From the NCBI RefSeq assembly GCF_905220415.1, contig NC_059546.1, forward strand, positions 10,230,001 to 10,294,000: 64,000 nucleotides of DNA, read 5' to 3'. The notes beneath the pieces are model-generated. The model did not search any database. It saw only the letters and a list, made by a program, of their open reading frames with translations, and was not told where the DNA came from. Numbering within the stretch: the first letter of the stretch is position 1; each line of letters begins with the position of its first letter. This document shows, piece after piece, positions 24,107 to 36,912 of this stretch. This stretch comes from Colias croceus. Taxonomy: Eukaryota; Arthropoda; Insecta; Lepidoptera; Pieridae. A program made the translations under genes and the position numbers.

Positions 24107-25159
24107 GGCGTAAGAATTATTATTTAACCCAATGTAAATGGATCTGCTCTGCCTTGTTTTTCCTGGCTAATTACAAACCAAATAGGTTCAGCTCCATCCC
24201 TATTAGCATACTAAATGAAACGATCTGCGAGATACGAGTAATAAATTCATATTTCACAAAGCCAGGGTCAGCCTGAGCCGGGATGGACAGGCTTCTAAGG
24301 TAGACGAGTTGAATACAAAACGCGGTATCCAGAGACAAATGTGTGGGTGTGATTTCATTTCGATAGTTTCGATTGGCTGGCTTATTAATTGTAAAAATTA
24401 AACCTGTTTTCTAATCATACTTAGTTTAGTAATATTAATTGATAGATTAAAGTCATAAAAAGACATATCCCTAATTTATTTATTTATTAAGCTATGTAAA
24501 ATTTGAAAGTGAGATACTTGCAGGTATTTTCTATGGTGAAAGGTTGTGACACGTAACTTTAATTGAACTCGTGAAAATACGGACGAAAAACTCATGTAAA
24601 AATATACAAACCAACATGTAAGTACAACTCGTGTCGCTAGATAGAGTTCTCAACAAATAGACACACACAATTTTTTATTTACCGTATTCTAAATAAAAAC
24701 CATCTAATTTCCTCATTAAAAACTTGTAAACACTGTAACAAATAAAGTTTAAATGTATAAGCAATGTCATTAATTTCATAGTCCAGCTTCCGTCTGATTT
24801 GTTAAGCAATTTCCTGAAGGTATTTCTCGTTCATTTTCCAAGAGTAATCAATTGTTTTAATTAGATTCTTATCTGGCTCAAGAGCGTGCCAATATTAAGT
24901 CGAATGTTGCGAGTTAAATAACTAGTACAATATTTTTACAAGGTATACAAATGTGTTGCTCTCTTTTTTAATAATAATATATTTTAACTGATAAAATAAT
25001 AATTTATTGTCTTTTCCAGTTCCTTTAGTGTACTCTCTATGTAGCATATTAATGATATTATAATATTATCATGGAGTTTTGTTGTATTATAGGTAATTAA
25101 TTGGTGATATTCTTTTTTATTGACAAATCGCATTTTGAGGTCACTTATTTATCGTATAA
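24107..25159. other. Intergenic, nothing recognised
   Basis: AT-rich, with no supportable gene or repeat end. Confidence 0.45.
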
Positions 25160-25325
25160 CTAGCTGCCCCGGCAAACGTTGTTCTGCCTTACTCTTATCA
25201 CTTAGGGATATGAAAAATAGATGTTGGCCGATTCTCAGACCAAACTGATATGCACAGAAAATTTTATGAGAGTCTTGGAGGAGTATGGTAAATAAAATTG
25301 TGACACGGGAATTTTGTATATCAGA
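25160..25325 (-). mobile_element. Helitron-like element, CTAGCTGCCCCGGCAAACG subfamily
   Basis: Starts CTAGCTGCCCCGGCAAACG and includes GATGTTGGCCGATTCTCAGA. Ends near TATATCAGA before T. Same subfamily as the plus-strand pieces at 3081-3216 and 36770-36912. Confidence 0.65.
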
Positions 25326-25641
25326 TAGATAAGATAATCTAAAGTATATAATAGAAACTGAGTAGTAAAAATTTAATGTATTGTGTTAATCGATACTATC
25401 GTATTGAAAGTCGACCTAAACGATTACAATTTCCGCCAGTCATCAGTCTAATCCGAAATTTGCGTTGTTTCCATTGCAAAACGAAAGGTTCACGATCTGA
25501 TATGAATTTATATTACTATTACACATGTACTTAGAAGCTTCGTGTATTGAATATTCAATCAAGGACTACTCTCCTAACTAGCTTCAAACTAGTTTCGCTT
25601 ACTGTACACTGAAAAAAGATATTGAAACTATATCATACTAA

Positions 25642-25832
25642 TCCATACTAATATTATAACGCTGAATAGTTTGTTTGTTTGAACGCGCTAATCTCAGGAA
25701 CTACTCGTCCGATTTGAAAAATTCTTTCGGGATTAGATAGCCCATTTATCGAGGAAGGTTATAGGCTAATCACATAAGACCAACAGGAGTGGAGCACTGC
25801 GGGTAAAAACTAAAACCGCAGGGCACAGCTAG
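25642..25832 (+). mobile_element. Complete Helitron-like element
   Basis: A then TCCATACTAATATTATAA at the 5' end; GGGCACAGCTAG then T at the 3' end. CTGCGG and CCGCAG form a 6-bp hairpin stem just before the 3' end, the expected Helitron terminator position. Confidence 0.75.
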
Positions 25833-27987
25833 TGAATGATAAAAGTAAAAGAATAGAGAATCTATAATATTATTATAATAATCAATGATAAAAAGTATTT
25901 CTAAATTATATAAATATTGGAATGGATAAATGGCCATTAGGCCGTTAATAATAATTATCTATCTGTTCTTATCATAGGTATTGAATTGGTATTGAACTAT
26001 TTCTCATTGCAACTTTGAGTGCTTTGAGTCTTGCAAGGAGTCTTTATAAGGTAAGTCTATGTCTTAATATAATGTACTTAGTTCATTTTTTTTTTCAAAT
26101 TTACCTACCTATAATATACCTACTTGGCTCTAATAAGTCAAAAATACTTTGCTCTACAAAGTTCACTATAGTTATAGTACTTATATTCTGTTTAATGAAC
26201 CCTATTTTCATACCGTAACCGCCAAAATAAAAATAATCGTACCACATAAATCGATAACAAAAAGCGCCTTAACTAATTGCCATACTAAAAAAAACATTTA
26301 TTTAATTACATATGTCCAACCCTTCCGTTATCAGCTGGGAACATATCGCAAAATGTTCAAAAATAAGAGTTATTTTTGATTCAGATTGATTGCTTTTGTT
26401 AAGGCGAAGTTTGTACGTGGAATAAACTCATAATACTTTGTGTAAACATTGTAAGCGCATTGTTTATGCCTGTATGAAATGAAATTGATTTAATAAGACA
26501 TTATATTATGTAGGTATTAATCCTAGTTCCTTCATAATAAATACTTCACTTAATATGTACTTAATCAGCATTTATATGAAGAAGAAGCAAAAATTTTATT
26601 TGGTAATTTGCGCGTAATGAGCGTCTTTGAAAATTGAAAATTGAGCATCAACACACGAAGAAGTATTTGTTATTATACACGAATAATTAGAAGAATAGAA
26701 ACGAAGATGATCATATGATGATAATTAATATATCTGCACGTTTATTTAAAACACTAATAAACATAGGTAAAAAGGCACAATATGTGACTTAATTATAATC
26801 ACTTAATTTTATTTAACAAATTTTCACATTATTTTAATACAATATTTATCCATAACTGACAGATAACACCATTTTACAGACATACCCACATAACATTTCC
26901 AAGCTCGGATAGTCGCTGTTACCTGCATAAAAATTCTACCAAAACGCCAACCTCCCCTTAAACAAGGTCCAACCGTTTGATACCAAGTGACCTGAAGGCA
27001 GGCATTTTTCTGCCTAAATGTCATTACATCTGGCATTGATAGATTGTATTATTATCCCGCGTACAGTTACGGCGTAATTACCGCGTTGTAATGGGCCCCG
27101 GAGTCCATTCTCTTGATGCCTTTGTGATAAAATTTCATGGGGATTAAATGATGTACGATTTTCAGGTTTTAATTGGTGTTGTACGATGTAAAGTGGTGTA
27201 ATTTGATCGGACAGTTTATGTTGATGAAGTAAATGGACAACACTGACATAAGTGTTTGACGCTTTGCGGTTTTTTTATTGTGTTTCACCAAGATATGTTA
27301 AATTTAACAAAAGTTTTTTTTTTTCATGAAATGTAGGAAAAGCAAACTCTTTATGATATGTACCTAGATGGAAGGTTTTTTAACTCTTGTTCAGTTAAAA
27401 AACCTTCCATACCTTTAAACTGTCTAATGCATATATTATATTTTATTTATTTAACAAACTTACATTCCATTATATTTTAATGTTCCACTTGCAAATTTTT
27501 CTGATGAATACTTATGCAAGGTTACTTAACAATAATGTTTCCCACTTTTACTGTTCTGTGATATTTCCACATTCACTAAAAACTTTTATCATTACAAATG
27601 TATATAATACTACTTTCCACCCGCATCTTTGCTCGTGCACTTTACGTTATCGCGACAGTCGTTGCAAATACAAATGTCCACCCCTTTAAGTTTATTTTCG
27701 AGTGAAATAGAAGATTTTATAACAAGTTATAGAAATAGGTAAAATAATTTAGAGATGCTTTTAAAAATTTATATCGCTTTTTAAATCAAATAAGCTATTC
27801 GTTCACTTTTAAATGTAAAATAAAATGTTTTATGTTTCAGTTTATTAAAAGCAAACAAAACCATAATCGATACTAATAATATTCATGTTTATACTGATGT
27901 TAAAACAATTTTACAAAAATAAACTCTTATTAATTTAAATCAAGAAAATTCACACAATTTATAGACCGCTTCAAATCTTATATTTTA
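25833..27987. other. Intergenic with one small hairpin
   Basis: AT-rich. The perfect hairpin at 27368-27410 is listed separately. Short open frames (26015, 26149, 26824 minus, 27480) have no recognisable content. Confidence 0.45.
27368..27410. repeat. Perfect 17-bp hairpin
   Basis: ATGGAAGGTTTTTTAAC (27368-27384) and its exact inverse (27394-27410) are separated by 9 nt. The A/T-rich inner stem makes it a cruciform-type palindrome. No role can be assigned. Confidence 0.6.
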
Positions 27988-28179
27988 CTAGCTGCGCTCC
28001 GCGGTTTCACCCACGTGGCTCCGCTTCTGTTGGTCTTAGCGTCATGATTTATAACCGTCCTCAATAAATGGGCTATCCAACAACGAAAGAATTTTTCAAA
28101 TCGGACCAGTAGTTCTTGAGATTAGCACGTTCAAACAAACAAACAAACAAACTCTTCAGCTTTATAATATTAGTATAGA
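27988..28179 (-). mobile_element. Complete Helitron-like element
   Basis: CTAGCTGCGCTCCGCGGTTT at the left, TTTATAATATTAGTATAGA before T at the right, with (CAAA)n near the right end. Matches the degraded copies inside the 432-bp repeats at 58581 and 63231. Confidence 0.75.
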
Positions 28180-29154
28180 TCTGTATTTATTTTTTTAACC
28201 ATTCAAACACAACATATATCTAAATATTATCTAAATCTATTCTTATATGTAATGATCTAAATCTATTCGTATATGTAATTCTTTTTAAACTGAATTCTTC
28301 AGAAAATGCAACTACCCTCAAACCCACACAATCAATCAGCTTATCACGCAAAGTTTCCGAGCCTATAATCCTGATCGGGCCAGCTGTTAGCACCCTATCA
28401 ACTATCAATTGAGCCTCCATAAATTCGCTGATAAAATAACTTTCAATCGGTGACATTCTGATAACTGGTAAGAATGGGGACAAAATTAATTATGTGTTTC
28501 CTTTTCTTCCTGTTTCCTAATTCAATACTTCAAAGAGTTCGAAATTTCAGATTGGCGAACCATTTATAGACATGTGTGGATATTGGTCATTAAAATCGAA
28601 ATCACGCAAGCTTACCAACAAACACAGGCATATTATTTTACTTGTAAAGGAAAAGTCATCATAGGTATTTTAAAACCTAAATAAAAAAGAAAAATAATTA
28701 TCATCTTAAAAAGTATCTGTTAACATCATAAAATATGCATAAGCTGCAATTGTAATTGTGCAATTTGTGTGTAGATATTTTATATTTTTTTAGTGTTTTC
28801 TAAGGAGCTATTATTCATTCATTCATTCAGAACCACACTTATCGAAAAAAAATCATCTACTTTATAACACTCCAAATATTTGTCTATTTGCGAAATTCTC
28901 CCCGGATGTAGCTTTCAGCGGGAGATTTCGTTTTCCTCGTTCACCCGGATACGGAGCACACGAAGCGCCCGGATACCGGTCAAACCGGTCACAGATTATA
29001 CAACAAGAGATTGTAACAAGTTGAATATATAACTATAGTATTATTTGGACTGTTATATACTTAATCATATAGTTGTCTTTCTAATACACCTTTGATTTTG
29101 ATAACTCCAAAGAGTAAAATAAAAGTTTGTAATATCACCAAAAATATACACATA
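28180..29154. other. Intergenic; one weak minus-strand frame
   Basis: Minus frame 28220-28483 (87 aa) has a fairly protein-like composition (AGPIRIIGSETLRDKLIDC) but no recognised domain. It might be an unrecognised exon or chance. A CpG-richer block at 28890-29000 contains ACCGGTCAAACCGGT. Confidence 0.35.
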
Positions 29155-29321
29155 CTAGTGGTCCGCCCCGGCTTCGCCCGTGGTACCTACATGTTTAAAC
29201 TATCCTATCTCTCAAGTTGGATCGAACTGCACATGGTGTGCGAATTTTATTATAATCGGTTAAGTGGTTTAGGAGTCCATTGAGGACAAACATTGTGACA
29301 CGAGATTTATATATATTAAGA
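29155..29321 (-). mobile_element. Helitron-like non-autonomous element
   Basis: CTAGTGGTCCGCCCCGGC at the left and TATATATATTAAGA at the right, on the minus strand. The start is shared with 45197-45379, but the interior differs, suggesting exchange of ends between subfamilies. Confidence 0.65.
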
Positions 29322-31511
29322 TTATTATCATAAGTAGGTATAATTGTTATTTCTCGTGAACAAAGTCGCGGACATATACATACATAGTATTCTTTAATGA
29401 AGACCCTAAATGAAAAACATAATTAAGTACCAACTGAATTACTGGTAGATATTAGAATTTAAATAATTCTTTCTTTTATATTTGTTACTTCTAATGTACA
29501 GAATATCAAAGAAATATCCCTTTACAACATTTCACTCCAAAAATTAAATACATCACAAAGCCCCGACCACACAACACTAAATGCTCTTACATTACAAAAT
29601 CCTCCCGCGTCCAAAACAAAACACACGAGAATGCAATATAAAATGGACGCAGACGCCGCATTTAAGGATTAACGTCGCTAAAAATCTACCTACAAGTGAC
29701 TAAGCCGTTTATTCATATTTTATCAAATGCAGTCGGAAATTTAAAAATGATTAAGCAGTACTATGCTGGAGATTAATTAGTAACATCTGAGCTGGCTGAA
29801 AGGCTCGGAATGCATGGCGCGTTTTTCCACGTGTAGCGGATTAAGGTCGATTTCTTGACGTGATATATCTCTGTATGGATAATTGGGTATTAAAGTAAGA
29901 AGTAGAATTAATGAGAATACGCATTGGACTCTAATCAATTTATGTATAAATACGAATATAAAGAGAGAGAGAGAATATATAGGAATTATGAAAGTAGAAC
30001 GATATTATGTAGAATGTATGATCCGGGGAAAAAAAATAATCAAATAATAGTGATACCAAGAATAACCCCTCAATATTGTCGATAATCTGCCTTGAATTTA
30101 ATTTCGAAAAGCGACGACTATATTAGTGAAAGCACAGCCTTATCCACTAAGACCAGCGGTTTTTGCTTTTAGTCGCAAATTCGTTCTAAATAAGTTTTTA
30201 ATTTTGTGTAAATACGGACGGACTGATTTTAATTTACTCGCACAGAAACTATTATATTATACGGGAGGGAAGACAGTTTCGCCATTTTAAAATGCAATAT
30301 TGAAGTGAATTGGATGGACCAGGAGAACAAAGTTAATTTTGTTTTGCGTTTACTCGAACACGGCCAGAGCTTCCTACACTGCACAGATGTCTGTAAATTC
30401 TACGGAATAATTGTCTTTATTTCTATTTCTAGAAAAACTGGTTTAATTGAAAATTTAGTTATATTATTCAGTACTAAAACACTGTATTTAAAATTAAATG
30501 AAATAAAAAAAAATAGATTACAAAATAAGATTGTATAAAAAAAGTGATTATGCTATATCGTAGGTAAGATTCTCGTGATGCTAAATGTAAAAACAAACTC
30601 ATGCAAAAACACAACTCAGCCTTGTTATAACACTAACAATGAACATAAACATCTCTTCAAAAACAATACTAAAAAAACAACAAAGGGTTGGATATTAATT
30701 CCAAAATAAAATTATGACAAAAAGAACACACGTATCCGACTGAGCGTTTGATTGATTGGTGTTGTCTAAACATCGCTCAATGTTACAGGCAATCTGTTTT
30801 ATACGTTTCCGATTTGTCTCTTGTATAAATTTATTATGTTCGTTCGTTTTGGTTTAGAAGCCGCAGGTGAAAATTTTCCTGAAAGTTGGTATTCCTATTG
30901 GTATTTTTGCGTGGTTTCATGTGTATCGACATATCATATGGTATCGACAGACAAATGAATGGAAAGCAAAATATACAATTTTATAATATAAAGACACCAG
31001 AGCTCAAGAAAATTAATATTATAATTTATAGTATACAAAAATCATTAAGGCATTGTATGAATGAAAAAAGTGTAATTTAATGTAAGACATCAAGCCTTAA
31101 TTTGAGCTCTATGTATAATTGTACTAGCACTCAACTTTGTGTACTTTAAAAAGAATCCATGATTCACCAGAACAAATTAAAAACACTACAAAATTCATCC
31201 AATAAACGTCTTATAAAACAGTCATTTAATCCGCTTCCCAGTGCTAAAAAACGCTTAACTTTCTCCAAGCTAAGCGGGACCGGACGGGAGCCGTCCAAAA
31301 CATCCGTAGATATGATAAAAACTTCTGCACGTTTCAACAATTCCGCAGTTTTACGATGTCTTAGCTATCTTGAATTATCGCAGCAATTTGCAATGCAAAT
31401 AGTTGACATCACGCTAACTACTTCTTACATTCTTGAGAAAATGCATTCTGCGATTTACGGACGCGCGATAACTGGATGCGCAGTCGTTTTTCAATTGATT
31501 GCGTTGGAAGG
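29322..31511. other. Intergenic, nothing recognised
   Basis: AT-rich. Contains a short (GA)n near 29961-29975. Open frames at 30305 and 30886 have no recognised content. The 137-aa frame starting at 31159 runs into the duplicated segment and is unlikely to be a gene. Confidence 0.45.
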
Positions 31512-33349
31512 TTTATGTTTTACGTGTATGTGTGTGATGTGTCTATTCTATATACGACTATATCAATTGTAGATAAGGTGTCGTAAGTTGGATGGATTCG
31601 TTTATCTGTAAGAACAGCCTGTATTCTGCGGAATTCAAAATTTAAAACGAAATAACAAAAAAATTGTTTTTATAGATAAACTCAACAAACAACAAAATTA
31701 CACAAATATAATTAAAAACTGTGCATCCATTTTGGAGATACTGTACATACCATCACGTTCTCTGTAAAATTAAACTTTATACACAATATTGAGTAGTTAA
31801 GCCTTTCCATCTGCAAATGATTTAACATCAACCAATGTTTACGCAGATATATTATTTCGGAAGCGCCCATCCGCTTTGCATCGAAAGCGATACGATAAGA
31901 TTCAGTTTCGAATTTGAAACATCAATATCCGTCAGAATTTTGGCTCTAGAGGTATATTATTTTCAGGTAAATATATTATTATTTAGCCAATGAGACGCGT
32001 GCACCTTTGGCAACAAAATGGCGGCACCTACATTTGTTTAAATGCCTTAAAAATAACATTATGGTGTTTTAGACGTATATTGTAATCAAACGAAGGTAGA
32101 GCAAGAGCATTCCTTCGTGATCTTTTAGTATAAACGAAAACTCGTATTCATTGTTGTTCAGTAGGTATTAGAACATTGCATAGAATCTTTTCGAACGCAT
32201 TTAAAACAACAAGAATGCTCTACGCCTGTTAACACTAAAATAGTTTGAAATAGAAGGGTTAGGACGTTAAAATGAGCATTCGCTCCTTTGATTTAAATGC
32301 ACTGTAACGGTATGACATACGTTAAATAACATGAAATAAAGTATTGATCGAATATTTTAGAAAAAATGCGTAGACCTTAGACAATCAAATTTGTTTGACC
32401 ATAAACCTTTTAACTCTATCGTCGCATTCCTTATATCCCAAATAGTGATCTAACGGGTCCTTTACTAAGTTAATTCTCGTGGTTATCATTTATCACTTGT
32501 CCACTACAAATAGGCTTCTAGGGCGACCTCGGCCCTTGCTAATGAGACGACATCTTTCAGGAGTTAACGTTGACAAATGCTAACGCAGCGATTTATATGA
32601 ATCTCTTAAGATAACCGTAAATATACAAGATTTATAGGCACGTTGATTAAGTATGGAATGAATAATAGTTGGTATTTGTAGTATTGAAGTATATTCCTCC
32701 TAATCACACGTAAAATGTAGTATTAATATACATTTTCAATGTGTGAATTCTCCTTATTTACTTATGAAAATTTTTTTTAACTACTATCTTATGTGTACTT
32801 AGAACGTTTCTCATTTCATACCACATATAAGACTCTAGTTTGTCTGTGCATACATGACAAACAACGCATACAAATTACAAAGTCATATTTAAAAAAAATT
32901 GCTATCAAATTAGTAAAAAAATCTCATAACGATTCCACAGATAAAACAAAAGATGAAAGACAAAATCGACATATCGATGAAACGAAGATGAAACAAGCAT
33001 GCTCCAATAGAAAATATACGGACAAAGTAAGTACCCGTGAATGGCGCCCTTTAGCGGAGGTTTAGCGCTTTCACACACATATAAAAAGACTACGACGTGT
33101 GTGAATGGCGCGTTTATTTTTATACATAAGTATGCTTTGACTCGTCCGCATTTTACATTAAAAGAAAAGGAAAATGTGCGTAGAACTTGATTGAATAACT
33201 AAATTATTTGCATTTCTAAGTTCCAAATAAAAATTTTTAAATATTACGAACAATTACATTCAGGAAAGTTCGAGAATTTATTGAGATAATAAAAGATTTA
33301 TTCATTTTGTAGCATTTTTTACTTTGTTCGAGTGTCATATGATACGAAA
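31512..33349 (+). repeat. 1.84-kb tandem duplication, first copy
   Basis: 1838 bp directly followed by a second copy (33350-35184). The only difference I noticed is three extra T in a T run near 33316. The unit holds a 90-residue open frame (copies at 32793 and 34631), a CCAAT sequence, an AAAATGGCGGC motif, and an imperfect palindrome GCGCTTTCACACAC...GTGTGTGAATGGCGC. No gene is supported. A TTTA microhomology lies at each breakpoint. Confidence 0.9.
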
Positions 33350-35184
33350 TTTATGTTTTACGTGTATGTGTGTGATGTGTCTATTCTATATACGACTATA
33401 TCAATTGTAGATAAGGTGTCGTAAGTTGGATGGATTCGTTTATCTGTAAGAACAGCCTGTATTCTGCGGAATTCAAAATTTAAAACGAAATAACAAAAAA
33501 ATTGTTTTTATAGATAAACTCAACAAACAACAAAATTACACAAATATAATTAAAAACTGTGCATCCATTTTGGAGATACTGTACATACCATCACGTTCTC
33601 TGTAAAATTAAACTTTATACACAATATTGAGTAGTTAAGCCTTTCCATCTGCAAATGATTTAACATCAACCAATGTTTACGCAGATATATTATTTCGGAA
33701 GCGCCCATCCGCTTTGCATCGAAAGCGATACGATAAGATTCAGTTTCGAATTTGAAACATCAATATCCGTCAGAATTTTGGCTCTAGAGGTATATTATTT
33801 TCAGGTAAATATATTATTATTTAGCCAATGAGACGCGTGCACCTTTGGCAACAAAATGGCGGCACCTACATTTGTTTAAATGCCTTAAAAATAACATTAT
33901 GGTGTTTTAGACGTATATTGTAATCAAACGAAGGTAGAGCAAGAGCATTCCTTCGTGATCTTTTAGTATAAACGAAAACTCGTATTCATTGTTGTTCAGT
34001 AGGTATTAGAACATTGCATAGAATCTTTTCGAACGCATTTAAAACAACAAGAATGCTCTACGCCTGTTAACACTAAAATAGTTTGAAATAGAAGGGTTAG
34101 GACGTTAAAATGAGCATTCGCTCCTTTGATTTAAATGCACTGTAACGGTATGACATACGTTAAATAACATGAAATAAAGTATTGATCGAATATTTTAGAA
34201 AAAATGCGTAGACCTTAGACAATCAAATTTGTTTGACCATAAACCTTTTAACTCTATCGTCGCATTCCTTATATCCCAAATAGTGATCTAACGGGTCCTT
34301 TACTAAGTTAATTCTCGTGGTTATCATTTATCACTTGTCCACTACAAATAGGCTTCTAGGGCGACCTCGGCCCTTGCTAATGAGACGACATCTTTCAGGA
34401 GTTAACGTTGACAAATGCTAACGCAGCGATTTATATGAATCTCTTAAGATAACCGTAAATATACAAGATTTATAGGCACGTTGATTAAGTATGGAATGAA
34501 TAATAGTTGGTATTTGTAGTATTGAAGTATATTCCTCCTAATCACACGTAAAATGTAGTATTAATATACATTTTCAATGTGTGAATTCTCCTTATTTACT
34601 TATGAAAATTTTTTTTAACTACTATCTTATGTGTACTTAGAACGTTTCTCATTTCATACCACATATAAGACTCTAGTTTGTCTGTGCATACATGACAAAC
34701 AACGCATACAAATTACAAAGTCATATTTAAAAAAAATTGCTATCAAATTAGTAAAAAAATCTCATAACGATTCCACAGATAAAACAAAAGATGAAAGACA
34801 AAATCGACATATCGATGAAACGAAGATGAAACAAGCATGCTCCAATAGAAAATATACGGACAAAGTAAGTACCCGTGAATGGCGCCCTTTAGCGGAGGTT
34901 TAGCGCTTTCACACACATATAAAAAGACTACGACGTGTGTGAATGGCGCGTTTATTTTTATACATAAGTATGCTTTGACTCGTCCGCATTTTACATTAAA
35001 AGAAAAGGAAAATGTGCGTAGAACTTGATTGAATAACTAAATTATTTGCATTTCTAAGTTCCAAATAAAAATTTTTAAATATTACGAACAATTACATTCA
35101 GGAAAGTTCGAGAATTTATTGAGATAATAAAAGATTTATTCATTTTGTAGCATTTACTTTGTTCGAGTGTCATATGATACGAAA
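33350..35184 (+). repeat. 1.84-kb tandem duplication, second copy
   Basis: 1835 bp head-to-tail with the first copy and apparently identical except for a 3-bp deletion in a T run. Near-identity means either a very young duplication or a false duplication made during assembly (for example two haplotypes joined). Confidence 0.9.
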
Positions 35185-36769
35185 TTTAAAAACAAAAAGT
35201 TATTTTAGTCGTGTCAAATTTCATTGTTAATGTTAGATTAGGTGAACTTATAATTAATTTTGAATTCCCTGAACCTAATTAATGTTATAAAAAGTTAATT
35301 ATAAATATTGCTAAAATATCTATTCTTACGGATATATTTATAGGCAAAAGTTACTGTAAAAACTGTTAACTGATAGCGAATGTTTTTATTAGCGTCTAAA
35401 GAAATTATTAGCCTCCATTTTATATTAGACCTTAAGATGGAGATACAAAATATTTCATTTTTATCTTCAAAAGAATAGAATTCATTTTATTAAAATGATA
35501 AAAATGAGGATTATCATACAACCCTTAGACTTATACGCGTCCCTTGCGCAGAGTATCACGTTTAATTACAAGTTGTTTTTCCATGGGCCGGCTTTGACAA
35601 ATGTTAGGGCCCCTGTTTTAAAGTTCACATTAGGCTGCCATATACGTCACCGATCATTTTCATACACAATAATTAGTTATCTGTGTCGATACCCGTCACT
35701 GACTGGAAGCGCAATGGAAGTTAGTTGGTTTTCCACTGCTAAGAGATACAAATGAGATCCCAATTAGGAAGTTAACCGGTAAGCGTAAACGCAATCTTCA
35801 CTTGAAAAAATACATACTATGATACTTGAATTAAATAGACGCTACGCTATTCAATTTTAATTACAATTCAAAAATATATATGTGAAGAATTTTTGATATT
35901 TTGCTTTTAGAGAGATTAGAAATTACAATATTTTGAGAAGAAAAAGAAGAAGACATTTACACGAACCATAAAAAAATATAATTCCCAAACATAAATTCCA
36001 AATGTTTACTCCATTATTATACTCAATCCGGCCCTGCGTCGCTAGAGGGGTTGTTCCATTATCGAGGATTATCTGTTATTACAAGGATATGTGTTAATAA
36101 CCGCATGATAACATAAAATGGTTGCCAATTAGCAAGACTAACTAATGATCTCCGTGCGCTTTGAATTCAAAGAGCAGCCTTTGATATCTACTTTTAATGT
36201 TTTTTAACTTATTTCTTCGAAACATGTGATAATGTAATAATTTACTCAGACTTAGAAAGATAAATATTAACTTACCCAAATAAAAGCGATAGATATTTTG
36301 TTAATTAATTAGGTAAAATAACAATTTCAATTATAAGTATTTTAAATAATATTCGCATATTTGATGAAAGCGGATTACGAGTACATTAAAATGTTATGTA
36401 GATATCCATTATTCGTACTAATAAAATTATTTATCTGTTACATAATTTTTAACGATTTAAAAGCTCTCTTCAAATATACACTAAATTATGTAGATCAATT
36501 ATTAAACAAACGTTAGAAAAACATTAAACCGTTACAATTATTATGACATTCACAAAACACAATAAATGAACATAAAATTGTAAAACTTTATCCCAAAAAA
36601 TAGGTCAGGCACTTATTGCAATGTCACCGATTTTCATTGCACGCCTTTTAACTTATCGGCAATGGATGCGGTCACGCTTTTAATTCGGTAGATTAGCATT
36701 TAATATTAAAACGAACTTAATACAGTTTAAGAGCACTATTTATTCCTTTTTTTCACCAAAATAATAGCT
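35185..36769. other. Intergenic, nothing recognised
   Basis: AT-rich. The stretch at 36030-36180 is somewhat GC-richer, perhaps conserved non-coding DNA. The open frame at 35495-35755 is unremarkable. Confidence 0.45.
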
Positions 36770-36912
36770 GAATAGAGAAAATCTCTCTCTGTATCCTCCG
36801 AAACAGCTCTACCAATTCTCATAATTTTGTGCCTATGAGAATAGGCCAAAATCTATTTTTCATATCAATTAGTGATAAAAGTAAGTCTTATAACGCTTGC
36901 TGGGACAGCTAG
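36770..36912 (+). mobile_element. Helitron-like element, 3' part
   Basis: Contains CTCCGAAACAGCTCTACCAA, CCAAAATCTATTTTTCATAT and the end GCTTGCTGGGACAGCTAG followed by T. The 5' end is not recognisable. Confidence 0.6.

Noticed and set aside
31159..31572. 137-residue plus-strand frame
   Set aside because: No recognisable domain, and its 3' end crosses the breakpoint of the 1.84-kb duplication.
32793..33065. 90-residue frame repeated at 34631-34903
   Set aside because: Identical only because the DNA is duplicated; composition is Lys/Thr-rich with no recognised domain and no support for a gene.
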